A DNA stretch of 64,000 nt, taken from Enoplolaimus lenunculus (lineage: Eukaryota; Nematoda; Enoplea; Enoplida; Thoracostomopsidae). Under the pieces are notes generated by a model. It was not told the origin of the DNA. It ran no database searches and saw only the letters and a list, made by a program, of their open reading frames with translations. The DNA lies in NCBI GenBank assembly GCA_030248215.1, contig JASANG010003821.1:62001-126000 (forward strand), given 5' to 3'. Shown in pieces: positions 29,201-37,660 of this stretch. Positions within the stretch are counted from its first letter, which is position 1. The number at the start of each line of letters is the position of its first letter. Position numbers and translations under genes: made by a program.

Positions 29201-30892
29201 CTAGTGATAGCTTAACAGTTGCTAGACGGTAACCTTAAATTTCCACCAATTAACGTCTTATGTATTTTTCAATTCAGAGTTAATGCTTGTGAGTTTTGTA
29301 GCCAGGTCAACATCCCAGGGGAACTAAAAAAGTTTCAAATGGGACATTTTAGAATTGAAATTTCATCAGTTTGATATAAACGATTTTTGAAAAAAAATAA
29401 AATATTTTGATGTAAAATATTGAATCACCCTAAGGATTTCTAACCTATCCTGAGGACAAATGGCTTGTCCGGTGCGGTGTATCTTACAGTGAATAGTTAT
29501 GCAGACACGCAAGTACTTGGGGGTAAGAGCGCACCCGTACGATCAGACAAGTCTTCCTGACCGAGGCTCATGTAAAGATCAGGGGCGCAGCGTTTTTCTG
29601 TGGGACTAGAAGAGAGTAAGCTCAAGGTTTAGACTAATTTTTTGCCTGGCTTAGGCTTAGGCTTTGGCTTAGGCTTAGGAATATGCTCATACTTATGGTT
29701 ACACTTAGCCTTAGGCTTATGTTTTGGCTTAAGAATATGCGTATAATGCTGTTCCGTATCTGTTCTTTACATTGGTCCTGACCGAAAACGTTTCAACCGC
29801 ATTAAAAGAATTCTATGATAGTAAAATTTTCCTTGTGCCCCTCTGGAAATCTTGCTTCGTCTGCTAACAATTTTGTGGTTACGGTAGCGTGAACGGCTCT
29901 ATATTGTACTGCTTATACTTAAAATTAATTTTATTTCAGGAAGGTGAATTCACAGAAGCGCGTGAAGATTTGCAAGCGTTGGTTGGAGATTATAAAGAGG
30001 TAAGTATTAAACAATTAATATTAATAATTTTCACGTTAGATCGGTGCAATTTTAAACTTTCATTTCAAAGTATAATCTTTGCATTTTGAGACAATGTAAA
30101 GAACATGTGCGGACCAGTATTATAAGCATATGCCTAAGCCTAAGCCTAAGCCTAAGCCTAAGCGTAAGAATAAGCATACTCCGAAGCCTAAGCCTAAGCG
30201 TAAACCTAAGCCAAGCATAAAAATTAGTCTAAAGTTAAGCTTACTCTATTGCAGTCCCACAGAAAAACGTTCCACCCCTGATCTTTACATGGGCCGGATT
30301 TTGCAATTTGTTATACTTCAACAGTTACTTGCGTTAGCTACCGTTACTGTTTTTGTATCGTTGTCGTATTTTTGTCGGAAAATTATCAATGCTAATCGAT
30401 GTCTTAAAGGTGGTCTGGTTTATTCCTGCTATTTTTTACTACAGCCCTGTTAACAATTATGAGTATAAGGGCTTGTATTTTCAACTGTATGTGGCAACTT
30501 TTTAGCAGTTTAGCAACAAGGCTGTCGACTGTCGGCCAATCTAAAGAACAGGGGCGGAACAGTATTATAAGCTTATTCATAAGCCTATGGCTAAGCCTAA
30601 GTCTAAGCTTAAGCGTAAGAATGAGTTTATTTGTAAGCCTAAGCCAAGCAAAATAATTAGTCTAAAGCTTAAGCTTATTCTATTCTAGTCCCACAGTAAA
30701 ACGTTTCGTCCCTTATAATACTGTTCCGCCCCTGTTCTTTACACCGGCCCAAAAACTATTGCTAGCAGGTGATAGGTGCTAACACGCAAGTTTACTGTGG
30801 AACAGACATAGCATTTTATGCAATGGTTATAGGTTGGCTTGGATAATGATGAAGGCGAAGATGAAGATTACTATTACAGTTATAGCCGGTAA
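17235..30892 (+). CDS. tuba: divergent alpha-tubulin, copy B (12 exons)
   Basis: Tandem paralog of copy A, in the same orientation and about 5.2 kb downstream of it. Exons: 17235-17255, 17992-18088, 19901-20026, 22421-22565, 23284-23440, 23795-23928, 24987-25164, 26090-26208, 26954-27087, 28987-29135, 29940-29999, 30833-30892. They sum to 1380 nt, or 459 aa plus stop. Exons 1-11 match copy A in length and phase. Protein differences from A: V15 for L, V299 for I, V338 for I, Q340 for G, N362 for C, L443 for F, and a longer tail ending YYYSYSR. The GGGTGSG loop and Glu260 are kept. N362 is the ordinary alpha-tubulin residue, so B is slightly less derived there. Introns reach 2.4 kb and are filled with mobile elements, including a 1-kb satellite in intron 3. 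It appears intact. Confidence 0.95.
17298..17594. mobile_element. hAT-B element with long CCTAAG arrays (tubulin B intron 1)
   Basis: GGCAAATGTTACTTTTAGGGG, four CCTAAG blocks separated by GCGTTGCAAAA, then TAGAATCTAAACC and GTAAAATGGGC. Confidence 0.75.
17711..17905. mobile_element. T-related element fragment (tubulin B intron 1)
   Basis: ACGGCGGATCCAGAAATTTTT then a body also found, in part, at 60650-60812. Confidence 0.5.
17992..18088 (+). CDS. tuba: tubulin B exon 2 (residues 8-40)
   Basis: [20 protein letters not shown] and on to GIQPDg. Val15 is the ordinary residue. Confidence 0.93.
18635..18886. mobile_element. TA-2 element (tubulin B intron 2)
   Basis: CACTGTAAATTCCAGTGAG to CGGAATTTACAGTG, flanked by TA. 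One of the best-preserved copies. Confidence 0.88.
19172..19424. mobile_element. TA-2 element, opposite orientation (tubulin B intron 2)
   Basis: CACTGTAAATTTCAGTGAG to TTGAATTTACAGTG, flanked by TA, placed 285 bp from the previous copy. Confidence 0.85.
19901..20026 (+). CDS. tuba: tubulin B exon 3 (residues 40-81)
   Basis: Same protein as copy A exon 3, with Asp at the Lys40 position. Confidence 0.93.
20067..20396. mobile_element. inverted-repeat element rich in ACTTAAGT (tubulin B intron 3)
   Basis: Ends GGCTGTGTTTC and GAAACCCAGCC are inverted; palindromic ACTTAAGT words on both arms. Family not recognised. Confidence 0.55.
20450..20735. repeat. repetitive stretch with TTGGCC/GGCCAA words
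   Basis: Several AGGCCAAT and CAAATTGGCC-like words in both directions, suggesting a worn fold-back element. No gene. Confidence 0.35.
20883..21062. mobile_element. T-family hAT element (tubulin B intron 3)
   Basis: CAATGGCGGATCCATGG to TGGATCCGCCACTG with exact 8-bp duplication TCATCAAC at 20875-20882 and 21063-21070. Confidence 0.88.
21259..22270. repeat. 44-bp satellite array, 23 units (tubulin B intron 3)
   Basis: 1012 bp = 23 x 44. Each unit has two CTCGAG palindromes 11 bp apart (ACTCGAGCCTTCAAG then AAACTCGAG), then GGAGTCTCTCGTAAAG. Units differ by only a few bases. Units with GCCAGGAGAC occur at both edges. No unit is divisible by three and each carries stops, so it is not coding. 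Copy A lacks it. Confidence 0.95.
22421..22565 (+). CDS. tuba: tubulin B exon 4 (residues 82-130)
   Basis: Identical to copy A exon 4. The following intron also aligns with that of copy A. Confidence 0.95.
22974..23219. mobile_element. hAT-A element in tubulin B intron 4
   Basis: Same insertion as 4345-5107, with the same duplication AAAACTTC at 22966-22973 and 23220-23227, but without the TTAA-t insertions. Confidence 0.88.
23284..23440 (+). CDS. tuba: tubulin B exon 5 (residues 130-182)
   Basis: Carries GGGTGSG. Ends GCGCCTTCG before gtaaaa. Confidence 0.95.
23530..23672. mobile_element. T-family element, right part deleted (tubulin B intron 5)
   Basis: Same left junction as 5416 in copy A (CGCTATAC then CAATGGCGG). 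It jumps at about 23676 to sequence matching copy A 6083 onward. Confidence 0.8.
23795..23928 (+). CDS. tuba: tubulin B exon 6 (residues 183-227)
   Basis: Same protein as copy A exon 6. Confidence 0.95.
24987..25164 (+). CDS. tuba: tubulin B exon 7 (residues 227-286)
   Basis: Same protein as copy A exon 7. The last 15-20 bases of the preceding intron also match copy A. Confidence 0.95.
25398..25593. mobile_element. hAT-B element (tubulin B intron 7)
   Basis: GGCCCATGTTACTTTTAGGG to CGTAACATTGGCC; flanks ATCTTGTC/ATGTTGTC (7 of 8). Confidence 0.82.
25622..25745. mobile_element. hAT-A fragment, minus orientation (tubulin B intron 7)
   Basis: GGCCAGTGTACAGAACAAGG then CCTAAG words, ending before the distal half. 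Copy A has a fuller hAT-A in the same intron. Confidence 0.55.
26090..26208 (+). CDS. tuba: tubulin B exon 8 (residues 287-326)
   Basis: [20 protein letters not shown] and on. One amino-acid change and eleven silent changes from copy A. Confidence 0.94.
26220..26440. mobile_element. TA-1 element (tubulin B intron 8)
   Basis: Worn left end CACAGCAAGAAATGATAAGTC; right end CACCATCTTTTGTAGTG. Confidence 0.75.
26586..26934 (+). mobile_element. old TTAA-t element carrying R-family sequence (tubulin B intron 8)
   Basis: Recognisable CTCCACAAGACTTGAC and GCTCAGTTGTGATGG tRNA-like words, interrupted by R-family sequence at about 26745-26887, then the right end GTGAGAAACGGTTAA. Confidence 0.6.
26954..27087 (+). 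CDS. tuba: tubulin B exon 9 (residues 326-371)
   Basis: [19 protein letters not shown] through [11 protein letters not shown]. Three amino-acid changes from copy A. Confidence 0.94.
27119..27340. mobile_element. R-family element (tubulin B intron 9)
   Basis: GCCCGTATTCTCAAATGTGAG with hairpin CACCAGTTGGT near the left end, and TACGCATTTTAAGAATATGGGC at the right. Confidence 0.75.
28065..28215. mobile_element. hAT-A element, minus orientation (tubulin B intron 9)
   Basis: CAGGGTCGTTACAGAGTAG, CCTAAG words, AGCAGTTCCACG, AATATGGGCCC. Confidence 0.6.
28330..28859. mobile_element. hAT-B element interrupted by an S element (tubulin B intron 9)
   Basis: GCCAATGTTACTTTAAGGG to CCAGCATAGGCC, with four CCTAAG/GCGTTGCAAAAATG blocks. 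The S element splits the first block. Confidence 0.75.
28393..28638. mobile_element. S-family element nested in hAT-B
   Basis: CACTCAAAATAACATTTCTG to AAATACTTTTTTGTGTG, opposite in orientation to the copy at 1056-1303. Confidence 0.7.
28987..29135 (+). CDS. tuba: tubulin B exon 10 (residues 371-420)
   Basis: Same protein as copy A exon 10. The first tens of bases of intron 10 also align with copy A. Confidence 0.95.
29162..29215. mobile_element. R-family left-end fragment (tubulin B intron 10)
   Basis: GTTGTGTATAGCGTCCATCA and CCAGCTAGTGATAGC, at the same place as the full R element of copy A. Confidence 0.55.
29565..29777. mobile_element. hAT-A element (tubulin B intron 10)
   Basis: GGCTCATGTAAAGATCAGGG to CTGTTCTTTACATTGGTC with exact 8-bp duplication CTGACCGA at 29557-29564 and 29778-29785. 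Confidence 0.9.
29940..29999 (+). CDS. tuba: tubulin B exon 11 (residues 421-440)
   Basis: Same protein as copy A exon 11. Confidence 0.94.
30089..30295. mobile_element. hAT-A element, minus orientation (tubulin B intron 11)
   Basis: ACAATGTAAAGAACATGTGCG, CCTAAG array, CCCCTGATCTTTACATGGGCC; flanks GCATTTTG/GGATTTTG (7 of 8). A Lys-Pro-rich reading frame here is only the CCTAAG array read through. Confidence 0.82.
30534..30749. mobile_element. hAT-A element with the same end at both sides (tubulin B intron 11)
   Basis: Left GGCCAATCTAAAGAACAGGGG; right CCCCTGTTCTTTACACCGGCC, the inverse of the left end, following a normal hAT-A body that should have the other terminus. Confidence 0.7.
30833..30892 (+). 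CDS. tuba: tubulin B exon 12 (residues 441-459, stop)
   Basis: [19 protein letters not shown] then TAA. The tail has four Tyr and ends in Arg, unlike EEY. Confidence 0.88.
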   Translation, partial: VGLDNDEGEDEDYYYSYSR

Positions 30893-30961
30893 AACGCAAA
30901 TCTTAGCGAATGAAAAATTGTTGGCGAACAAGGAACAAATCAATTTTACTTACGACATTTT

Positions 30962-30967
30962 ATTAAA
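30962..30967 (+). terminator. candidate poly(A) signal of tubulin B
   Basis: ATTAAA 70 bp after the stop codon. No AATAAA was seen soon after the stop of copy A. Confidence 0.3.
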
Positions 30968-31346
30968 ATATGGATTCTTATTTCTGATTGGCTGTCTAGC
31001 GAATTTTTTACTCTGTTTGGGCGTTTCGTTTTTCCACATGACTACTAGAAAATAAGCATAAGCTTTAGACTAATTTTTTACGCTCAAACTTTGGCTCTCG
31101 TATTGCATTTGCTGCTACTCAATAGCTAAGCTTTAGGTTTACGTTTAGGCATAAGCTTAGGCCCTATTGTTGCGCTCCTAAAATTGGCACGGTTTTTTGT
31201 ATAATTTTACTAACTGGTGTTTAATTGCTGAATTTTTATTGGCCATTTTACCAAATGGAGTTAATGGTGTAGTAAATATTTTTAATATTACAAACCCAAG
31301 TTTGCAGGGTTTTTAGACTTCCAAACTTTTTAATAAAAAAGTTGTC

Positions 31347-31514
31347 GGCGTAAAGATCAGAGAGGGAACTTTTTTCTGTGGGATTATAATAGAGTAACCT
31401 TAAGCTTTAGACTAATTTTTTTGCTTGGCTTAGGTTAAGAATTAGGCTTAGGCTTAGGCTTACGCTTATTAATATGCTTATAATACTGTTCCGGCCATGT
31501 TCTTTACATTGGCC
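31347..31514. mobile_element. hAT-A element
   Basis: GGCGTAAAGATCAGAGAGGG, CTTAGG words, GGCCATGTTCTTTACATTGGCC. Confidence 0.75.
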
Positions 31515-31989
31515 ATATTTTCCACGTAAACTCAATTTTTGACCAATAATAACAATATTGTGAATTTTATCGACTAAAAACTGTGTTTCAGATTTGTTTC
31601 TTATTTTTGAACTATTATTGTTTGATGAATTTATATTCAACTCACGTATATATATATAAATTAAATCTGGAGTGCCTCCACATACATATTTTGGGCCAAT
31701 TCTCCATCATTACTTTGTTTACAATATTTTCTTAGAACAGACAGAAACGTGGTTGTTCTGTAAAAAGTAAATTTGCATGCAGATTGTTGTGCATTCGGTA
31801 ACTTTTGCGCATTGTGCAAAGCCGTCTGACTAGTGTATAAGTTATTAATTACGGTACGTTTTCAACTTTTTAATATTTTGCTAAACATTTATTGCCTAAC
31901 ATTTAATAACATAATTATTTTCTAAGGTTTCAGCCTTATCCTTGCTATGTAAATAATTACCGTTCATGAACGCACATACATATTAAGTC

Positions 31990-32167
31990 GGCCCATGTTA
32001 ATTTGTGGGCCTACCTGCTGAGATACAGGGACAGTTAGACACCGGGAGACTTAGGCTTAGGTTTAGGTTTAGGTTCAAGCTTAATTTTAAAATTAGGCTT
32101 CTTGTTTTGAATAATGTTTTGGTTTAGGTTCAGGCATCGTGACTGCCCTTATAAATAACATGGGCCC
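31990..32167. mobile_element. hAT-C element
   Basis: GGCCCATGTTAATTTGTGGGC to GCCCTTATAAATAACATGGGC with CTTAGG/TTTAGG words; a variant end sequence related to hAT-B. Confidence 0.65.
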
Positions 32168-32456
32168 AAAAAGTCAACCATTTAATATTATTTGCTTAAT
32201 GACAGTATCACTTTAAGTGATGATATAACGTTTTACTTTATTATAATAAAATTAATATGAAAATCGAGTATACGCATATATATATAAAGCTCAAATTATG
32301 GCATACAGAGATCCAAATTTTGCCCTTCTGCCAGCAGCCATATGCCGTCTGCCTGAAATAAATGCTTCGCCTGCCGCGGTCATCTTGGTGCTCATGAGGG
32401 CGCACGCTTGTTTTTGCCACAATTCACTTAAGATCTAACCGCCGTTGTTGACGATA

Positions 32457-32664
32457 CACTGCAAAAAATGGTGAGTCACATTGACTGTCTTCGAAATAGG
32501 CTCTACGGGACTACAAAAACAGAGTCAAATTCGACTCCGCCAGAGTCAAACGCGCTACGAAGTGAGTCAAATTTGAATCTGGTGGAGTCGAATTTGACTC
32601 ATTTTGTGTAGTCCCGTAGAGCTTGTTTCGGGAGAGTCAATTGGACTCACCGTTTTTTGTAGTG
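32457..32664. mobile_element. TA-1 element
   Basis: CACTGCAAAAAATGGTGAGTC to CGTTTTTTGTAGTG, TA on both sides. Confidence 0.85.
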
Positions 32665-32795
32665 TACTTACCTATTGCTAACTGCAGTGAAATTGTTGCT
32701 GTCCTGCTCTTTGCAAGCCCTCACTGATGTGCCAATCAACCCTGATAACTTTTAGGCATGTTCTTCATTAGCACTGTCTCCGAAAGAGTGACCCA

Positions 32796-33024
32796 CACTG
32801 AAAAAAATGGTAAGTCAAATTGACTCTCCCCGAAATAGGCTTTTCCGGACTCACAAACTGAGTCAAAATTCGACTCCGCCAGAGTCAAATTTGACTCACT
32901 GAGCGACTCATTAAGCTCATTAAGTCGAATTCGACTCCGGCGGAGTCAAATTTTGACTCAGTTTGTGTATTCCGGAAAAGCCTATTTCGGAGGGAGTCAA
33001 TTTGACTCACCATTTTTTGCAGTG
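32796..33024. mobile_element. TA-1 element
   Basis: CACTGAAAAAAATGGTAAGTC to CACCATTTTTTGCAGTG. Flanked by CA rather than TA. Confidence 0.85.
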
Positions 33025-33039
33025 CATGTTTACTTTTAT

Positions 33040-33242
33040 AGAGGAGTATAACGATATACCGCTTTTCTGTGCGACTGCAATAGAGTAAGCTTTAGCTTTA
33101 GACTATTTTAGACTGGGTAAGCTTATGACTAGGCTTAGTAATAGGTTCATCATTGCGCTTTTAGGCTTAGGCTCAGACTTAGGCCAAGGTTGACAAATAT
33201 GCTTATACTACTGTTACGTCGCTCTCAAGGTAACTTTGGTCA
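33040..33242. mobile_element. worn hAT-A element
   Basis: TTTTCTGTGCGACTGCAATAG, GTAAGCTTTAGCTTTAGAC, scattered CTTAGG words, AAGGTAACTTTGGTC. Confidence 0.5.
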
Positions 33243-33267
33243 AACGTGTTATAAGGTGCATTACCTT

Positions 33268-33470
33268 TAGGGTATCGCTCTTTTGATGATGTCCAGTGCC
33301 GTCCGTCACCGTTTGGTGTCGTCGGGCGTCGTCTGTCGTCGTCTGGCGTCGTCCGTCGCCACCCGGCGTCGTCCATCACCCCGTTCGTCACCTTGCGGTA
33401 TCGTGCGTGGATTACTCACTCTACGATACCATGTGGTGACGGACGGTGCCACACGACAAGTATAACAGCT
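33268..33470. mobile_element. G-family GC-rich fold-back
   Basis: Left arm of CGTCCGTC/GTCGTC words, right arm GACGGACGG, outer CGCTCTT and ACAAGTATAAC-type ends. Confidence 0.55.
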
Positions 33471-34359
33471 GCCATCCTTACCTGGCAAAATATGAACAGA
33501 CTCAAAATGTTCTATAGTACTAAAGTTGAAACTTCAATTTGCCAATTTCAACCCAAATTTTACGTTTGATGATATATAATAGCAACACTTCGCATTCTAT
33601 CTTTTTCAAACTGCGGAACATGTAAACAAGAATAGAACCGGCCCAATTTTTTAGTGCCCGGACCGAACCCATCACACTCGGCCCGGATCCGGTCCACTTG
33701 GGCCTAGGCCATCGACCTTCGTATAGGTTAAAATCAGATTATAGAACAAAACAAACCGCTTCTAACATAACACTATTTTTCATATTTCACCAAATTTTGT
33801 TCAGTGCAGCTTCGATCAGAGCCACAAGGGTTCCAACGACAGATGGATGCAAATGGCTGCGAGTCCCGGTTCCTACGTTGCCACGGTCACTAAAAATACA
33901 ACTCAGATTCGTCCTTTGCACGCCAGTATAATTAACGGATTTCTTGAAGAAATAACAGGATCGTCTACAGGTTTAAGATTCAAGATAACCAACAAGCTCG
34001 TTTGTTAGTACAGCGGACTACAAAACTTTTCACATCCCTATAGGATGCGAATGATTGCGATTTAGGAACCTATGAAATTGTCCTTCAAAATTACTGCAGA
34101 ACGTCACTCTACTTTTAAAAATCCTTGTTACACCATAACTGCAGTATTTATGAAAATTGAAAGGGATTAAAGGTTCAAAAATACGTATCTAAAAATTATT
34201 ACAATATTAAACCAGCGGTCTATTTCATAGGCTCATGGGGCAAAAATATGTCACGCACTGTTTCGAATTATCCCGGTTCGCGTGCCCAAAGTTTGAGCCC
34301 GGCCCAGCCTGGACCGTCAGACCTTGGTTCGAAACGGATCCAACCCTGCATGTAAACAC

Positions 34360-34530
34360 CATGAGCGTAACGTTAGTTTGCGGGACTGCAATAGGATACG
34401 TTCAAGCTTTAAACTGTTTTTTTTACTTTCGCTTAAGCTTAGGTATAAGCTCGCCCTTATGCTTAGGATTAAGCTTAGGCTTAGAAATATCATAATATTG
34501 CAGAAACGGCTTTGTCCTTTACATTGCTCC
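34360..34530. mobile_element. worn hAT-A element
   Basis: GTTTGCGGGACTGCAATAGG, CAAGCTTTAAACTG, CTTAGG words, GTCCTTTACATTGCTCCG. Confidence 0.5.
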
Positions 34531-35246
34531 GAACGCAGAAAACCAAATATTTCATACGATCTAAAATCACAGACACTTTAATTTGCTTAGGATATATACT
34601 AAGGATTACGCTATACTTTACTGTGATATTTCAGCTCAAAGCCGCTTGTCGTCGCACTGAGCCGCATATTACAAATAAAATGACGTTTTTGAACGCGGCG
34701 CCCCGCGTCGACCGCGACCATCCCTAATCATACCGAAAGATATCATTACCCCGGATCTGAAATCAGCTACTCGGAACAGATCCCGGAACAGGCTTCAGGT
34801 CGGTCCAGTTCATGGTAAAGAGATGCGGATTAATTTTCAAGCCTTAATCCTGTGACTGAAACTTTACATACGCGTTCAATTTGATTATGTATTTACTCAA
34901 ATAAGCTTCATAATACCGTTAGTGTTGGTCTATGGGTTTCAAATAAATGCTCTTAAAGATTGTGTGGGAAGGCACTGAGTTGTGTAAACAATCCTGGTGC
35001 CGGGGTTTATAACCCTGTCTAATGTTTCAACGCTTGCTTTGGGTGGGAGTAAATCAATAACTGTGGGACAGACGCGGTGCTAAGATTTCATTTCGGGAGA
35101 GAATAGCGACGGCCATTTGAGGCCGAGCGTTGCGAGCAGGACATTTTTTTGCGACCTTTGCATTGTTTTTCAACAGCTAAAATCAATTTTGTTAGTCTTT
35201 TCAGAAATTTCGGATGATATTCCTCTCTACTTTATTTCCATTTGCT

Positions 35247-35466
35247 GACCCATGTAAAGAGCAGGGGCGGAACGTTTTTCTGCGGAACTAGAATAGAGTA
35301 AGCTTAAGCTTTAGGCTAACTTTTTTGCTTGCCTTAGGCTTAGGCTTAGGCTTAGGCTTAGGCTTAGGCTTAGGCTTAGGCTTAGGCTTAGGCTTAGGCT
35401 TAGGCTTAGGCTTAGGCTTAGGAATATGCTTATAATACCGTTCCGCCCCTGTTGTTTACATTGGCC
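35247..35466. mobile_element. hAT-A element with 15 perfect CTTAGG units
   Basis: GACCCATGTAAAGAGCAGGG to CTGTTGTTTACATTGGCC; exact 8-bp duplication CATTTGCT at 35239-35246 and 35467-35474. Confidence 0.92.
35333..35422. repeat. (CTTAGG)15, a TTAGGC-type tandem array
   Basis: Ninety bases of perfect hexamer inside the hAT-A element; the longest such run in the window. Confidence 0.95.
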
Positions 35467-35885
35467 CATTTGCTGAAGGCACGCAGGTTTGCATAAAGCG
35501 CTGGTTTTAATTTTGGTGGTGTTGGTTTTTATATAAGGTCCAATGCTAAATACGTTAAGGATAGAGATTATGTTATACACTTTTTGAAGATGTTAGACAA
35601 CATCCGGTCTAATTTCTGTTTTCATTGAGCTTGCTCGAGGTTCCATATCCGTACGGCGCTAGATGGTACAGCAGGAGCGTCGACAAGGGCCAATATAAAG
35701 AACAGAGGCGGAACAGTATTTCGTTTATATACTTTCTTTTGGGCAGAACTCGCTTGCTACGAAGCGTTTATGTAGGTTGCCATTTCTGTTAATCTTTTTT
35801 TCTGGATTCACTAATGCTTATAATACTGCTTGAATGCCTGTTGCATATTTGAGCAGTCCAGTCCATTGTTCTGCTTCAGATTTTT

Positions 35886-36110
35886 GGCCGATGTAAAGAT
35901 CAGGGCCGGAACGTTTTTCTGGGACACTGCAATGAAGTAAGCTTAAGCTGTAGACTAATTTTTTTGCTTGGCGCAGGTTACAGGCTAGGCTTAGACTTAG
36001 TTATATACCCATTCTTACGCTTAGGTTTAGGCTTAGGTTTAGGCTTAGGCTTAGGTTTAGGCTTAGGAATATGCTTATAATACTGTTCCGCCCCTGTTCT
36101 TTACGTTTTC
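35886..36110. mobile_element. hAT-A element, last bases of right end missing
   Basis: GGCCGATGTAAAGATCAGGG, two CTTAGG blocks, CCGCCCCTGTTCTTTACG. Confidence 0.75.
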
Positions 36111-36962
36111 CAGTTTTAATAGACTCGTAATTATACGATAATTCTATCCACTAACGGATTCTAATTAAGGATACAGACTCCTGTTGATCGGGACTTGGAA
36201 TAGGGAGCGAAGAAGTCACCAAAAGAGTGGCTCATTCTATTCTTTCAAAAAAGCCGCCCTCCTACTACTGAATTTTCTAAACGTCCAGTATTTTGCAGGA
36301 ATACACAGGATTTCAGTAACCACAGTTTGACAAACTCGGACAAAAACATTTCAAGTATTTGATGCGGAAATATTTTTAAAACCAGGGCAAAAAGTTTTCG
36401 AGATGGTTTCAACATTCGCGCGGTCTGTGTTCCACTGGGTCCATTTGGCTACGGGTGGCCTTACATTTAGTCTGGCAACGGTTAGAATATATTCCTTAAA
36501 CCATGGTTTTCGCATAAATATCGCGTGCTTCTTGAGCAATGAGAAACAGATTACTGTAGTTATTTTCGGGTTCGCTTCGTGATTGGATGGTCAATAAGGT
36601 TGAAACACGAGTTTACCCATCCGTTGAGTTCGCTCATTCTACCGGGGTTTTGCTGTTTTATGACGTAGACTTTAACTGTTGAACGGACACTGGGGACAGA
36701 TGGATTGTAAAAGCAGACATCGTCAACGTGGATCAATGAACATCATCCATATTCAAAGTTTATTTCCAAGGTTTTCACTGACCGTAAGCCAACAACCAGT
36801 GGAACCAATGAGGTTCAACCCCCTGAGAAGCTATTTGCCGCCCAATAACATTCTCGCTTTGCTTTGCTATCAGTCAAAATCGCCACATGTCCCCCTCTGT
36901 TATATTTACACCCTCTAAAACATTCCTAAATAGGTGTTGTTCTGCGAAAAGGAATAGGGTAC

Positions 36963-37179
36963 GGCCACTGTTTCTTTAAGAGGTGTAACAGTAGATTAAG
37001 CGTATTCCTAAGCCTAAGCCTAAGCCTATGCAAAAAAATGTAATCTAGAATCTAAAACCACACTTTTATAGACCTACACTGCAAAAAAATGGTGATTCAA
37101 ATTGACTTTCTCCGAAATAGGCTTTTCCTGACTACACAAACTGAGTCAAAATTGGACGCCCCTCAAGGTAACATGGGCC
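36963..37179. mobile_element. hAT-B element with half a TA-1 element inside
   Basis: GGCCACTGTTTCTTTAAGAGG to CCTCAAGGTAACATGGGCC. At 37079-37155 it holds the left half of a TA-1 element (CACTGCAAAAAAATGG). Confidence 0.75.
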
Positions 37180-37582
37180 GGGGGAACTAAACAAGAACTT
37201 TTTCTAAACCTCGAGCAACGTTAATCATCTCTAACTTCTTAGTACATAATACCTAATATATTTCAAAACCAGCCGTGGTCAAAGTATACTTAATCGGGCT
37301 CTGTATTAAATATGTAAATCTAGTACCATTGGTTCGTTAATTTTATATTAATTGCAAGTTACCAATTAGTAATTACTAATTAATTTCATATAATACACGG
37401 TGCAACCGAAAATCCGGTCCCAGTAGCGAGATGCGGTTAATTTTCAATGTCCGGTTGCGGTTAAAAATCTTGTAATATTTTCATTTTGGTTTCGTTTCCG
37501 GTACTTTTTAAATCGGGTTGCGCCCTAAAATGCTTAAATATAAGTACCATGTGTACCTGGGTATCCATATACGTATATGTAT

Positions 37583-37585
37583 GTT

Positions 37586-37624
<39 letters not shown>

Positions 37625-37660
37625 TATAATATATATAATATATATAATATATATAGGTAT
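37583..37660. repeat. AT-rich microsatellite
   Basis: TA dinucleotides then TATAATA-type units. A Tyr/Ile-rich reading frame across it is not a gene. Confidence 0.85.

Noticed and set aside
30130-30453. 107-aa Lys-Pro-rich reading frame
   Set aside because: It is the CCTAAG array of a hAT-A element read in one frame, in the middle of tubulin B intron 11. The same holds for minus-strand Ser-Leu repeat frames at 35311-35580.
574-30892. beta- or gamma-tubulin identity
   Set aside because: The GIQPDG..MPSD loop region, the [13 protein letters not shown] segment with catalytic Glu, and the length and order of segments are those of alpha-tubulin; only Cys18 is beta-like.
35333-35422. TTAGGC tandem arrays as telomere or internal telomeric repeats
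   Set aside because: They lie within hAT-like elements that have 8-bp target duplications, so they are transposon bodies, not chromosome ends or fusion scars.
36351-36539. minus-strand 62-aa frame as a transposase or reverse-transcriptase remnant
   Set aside because: No catalytic motif and no flanking coding remnants, so the resemblance was not supportable.
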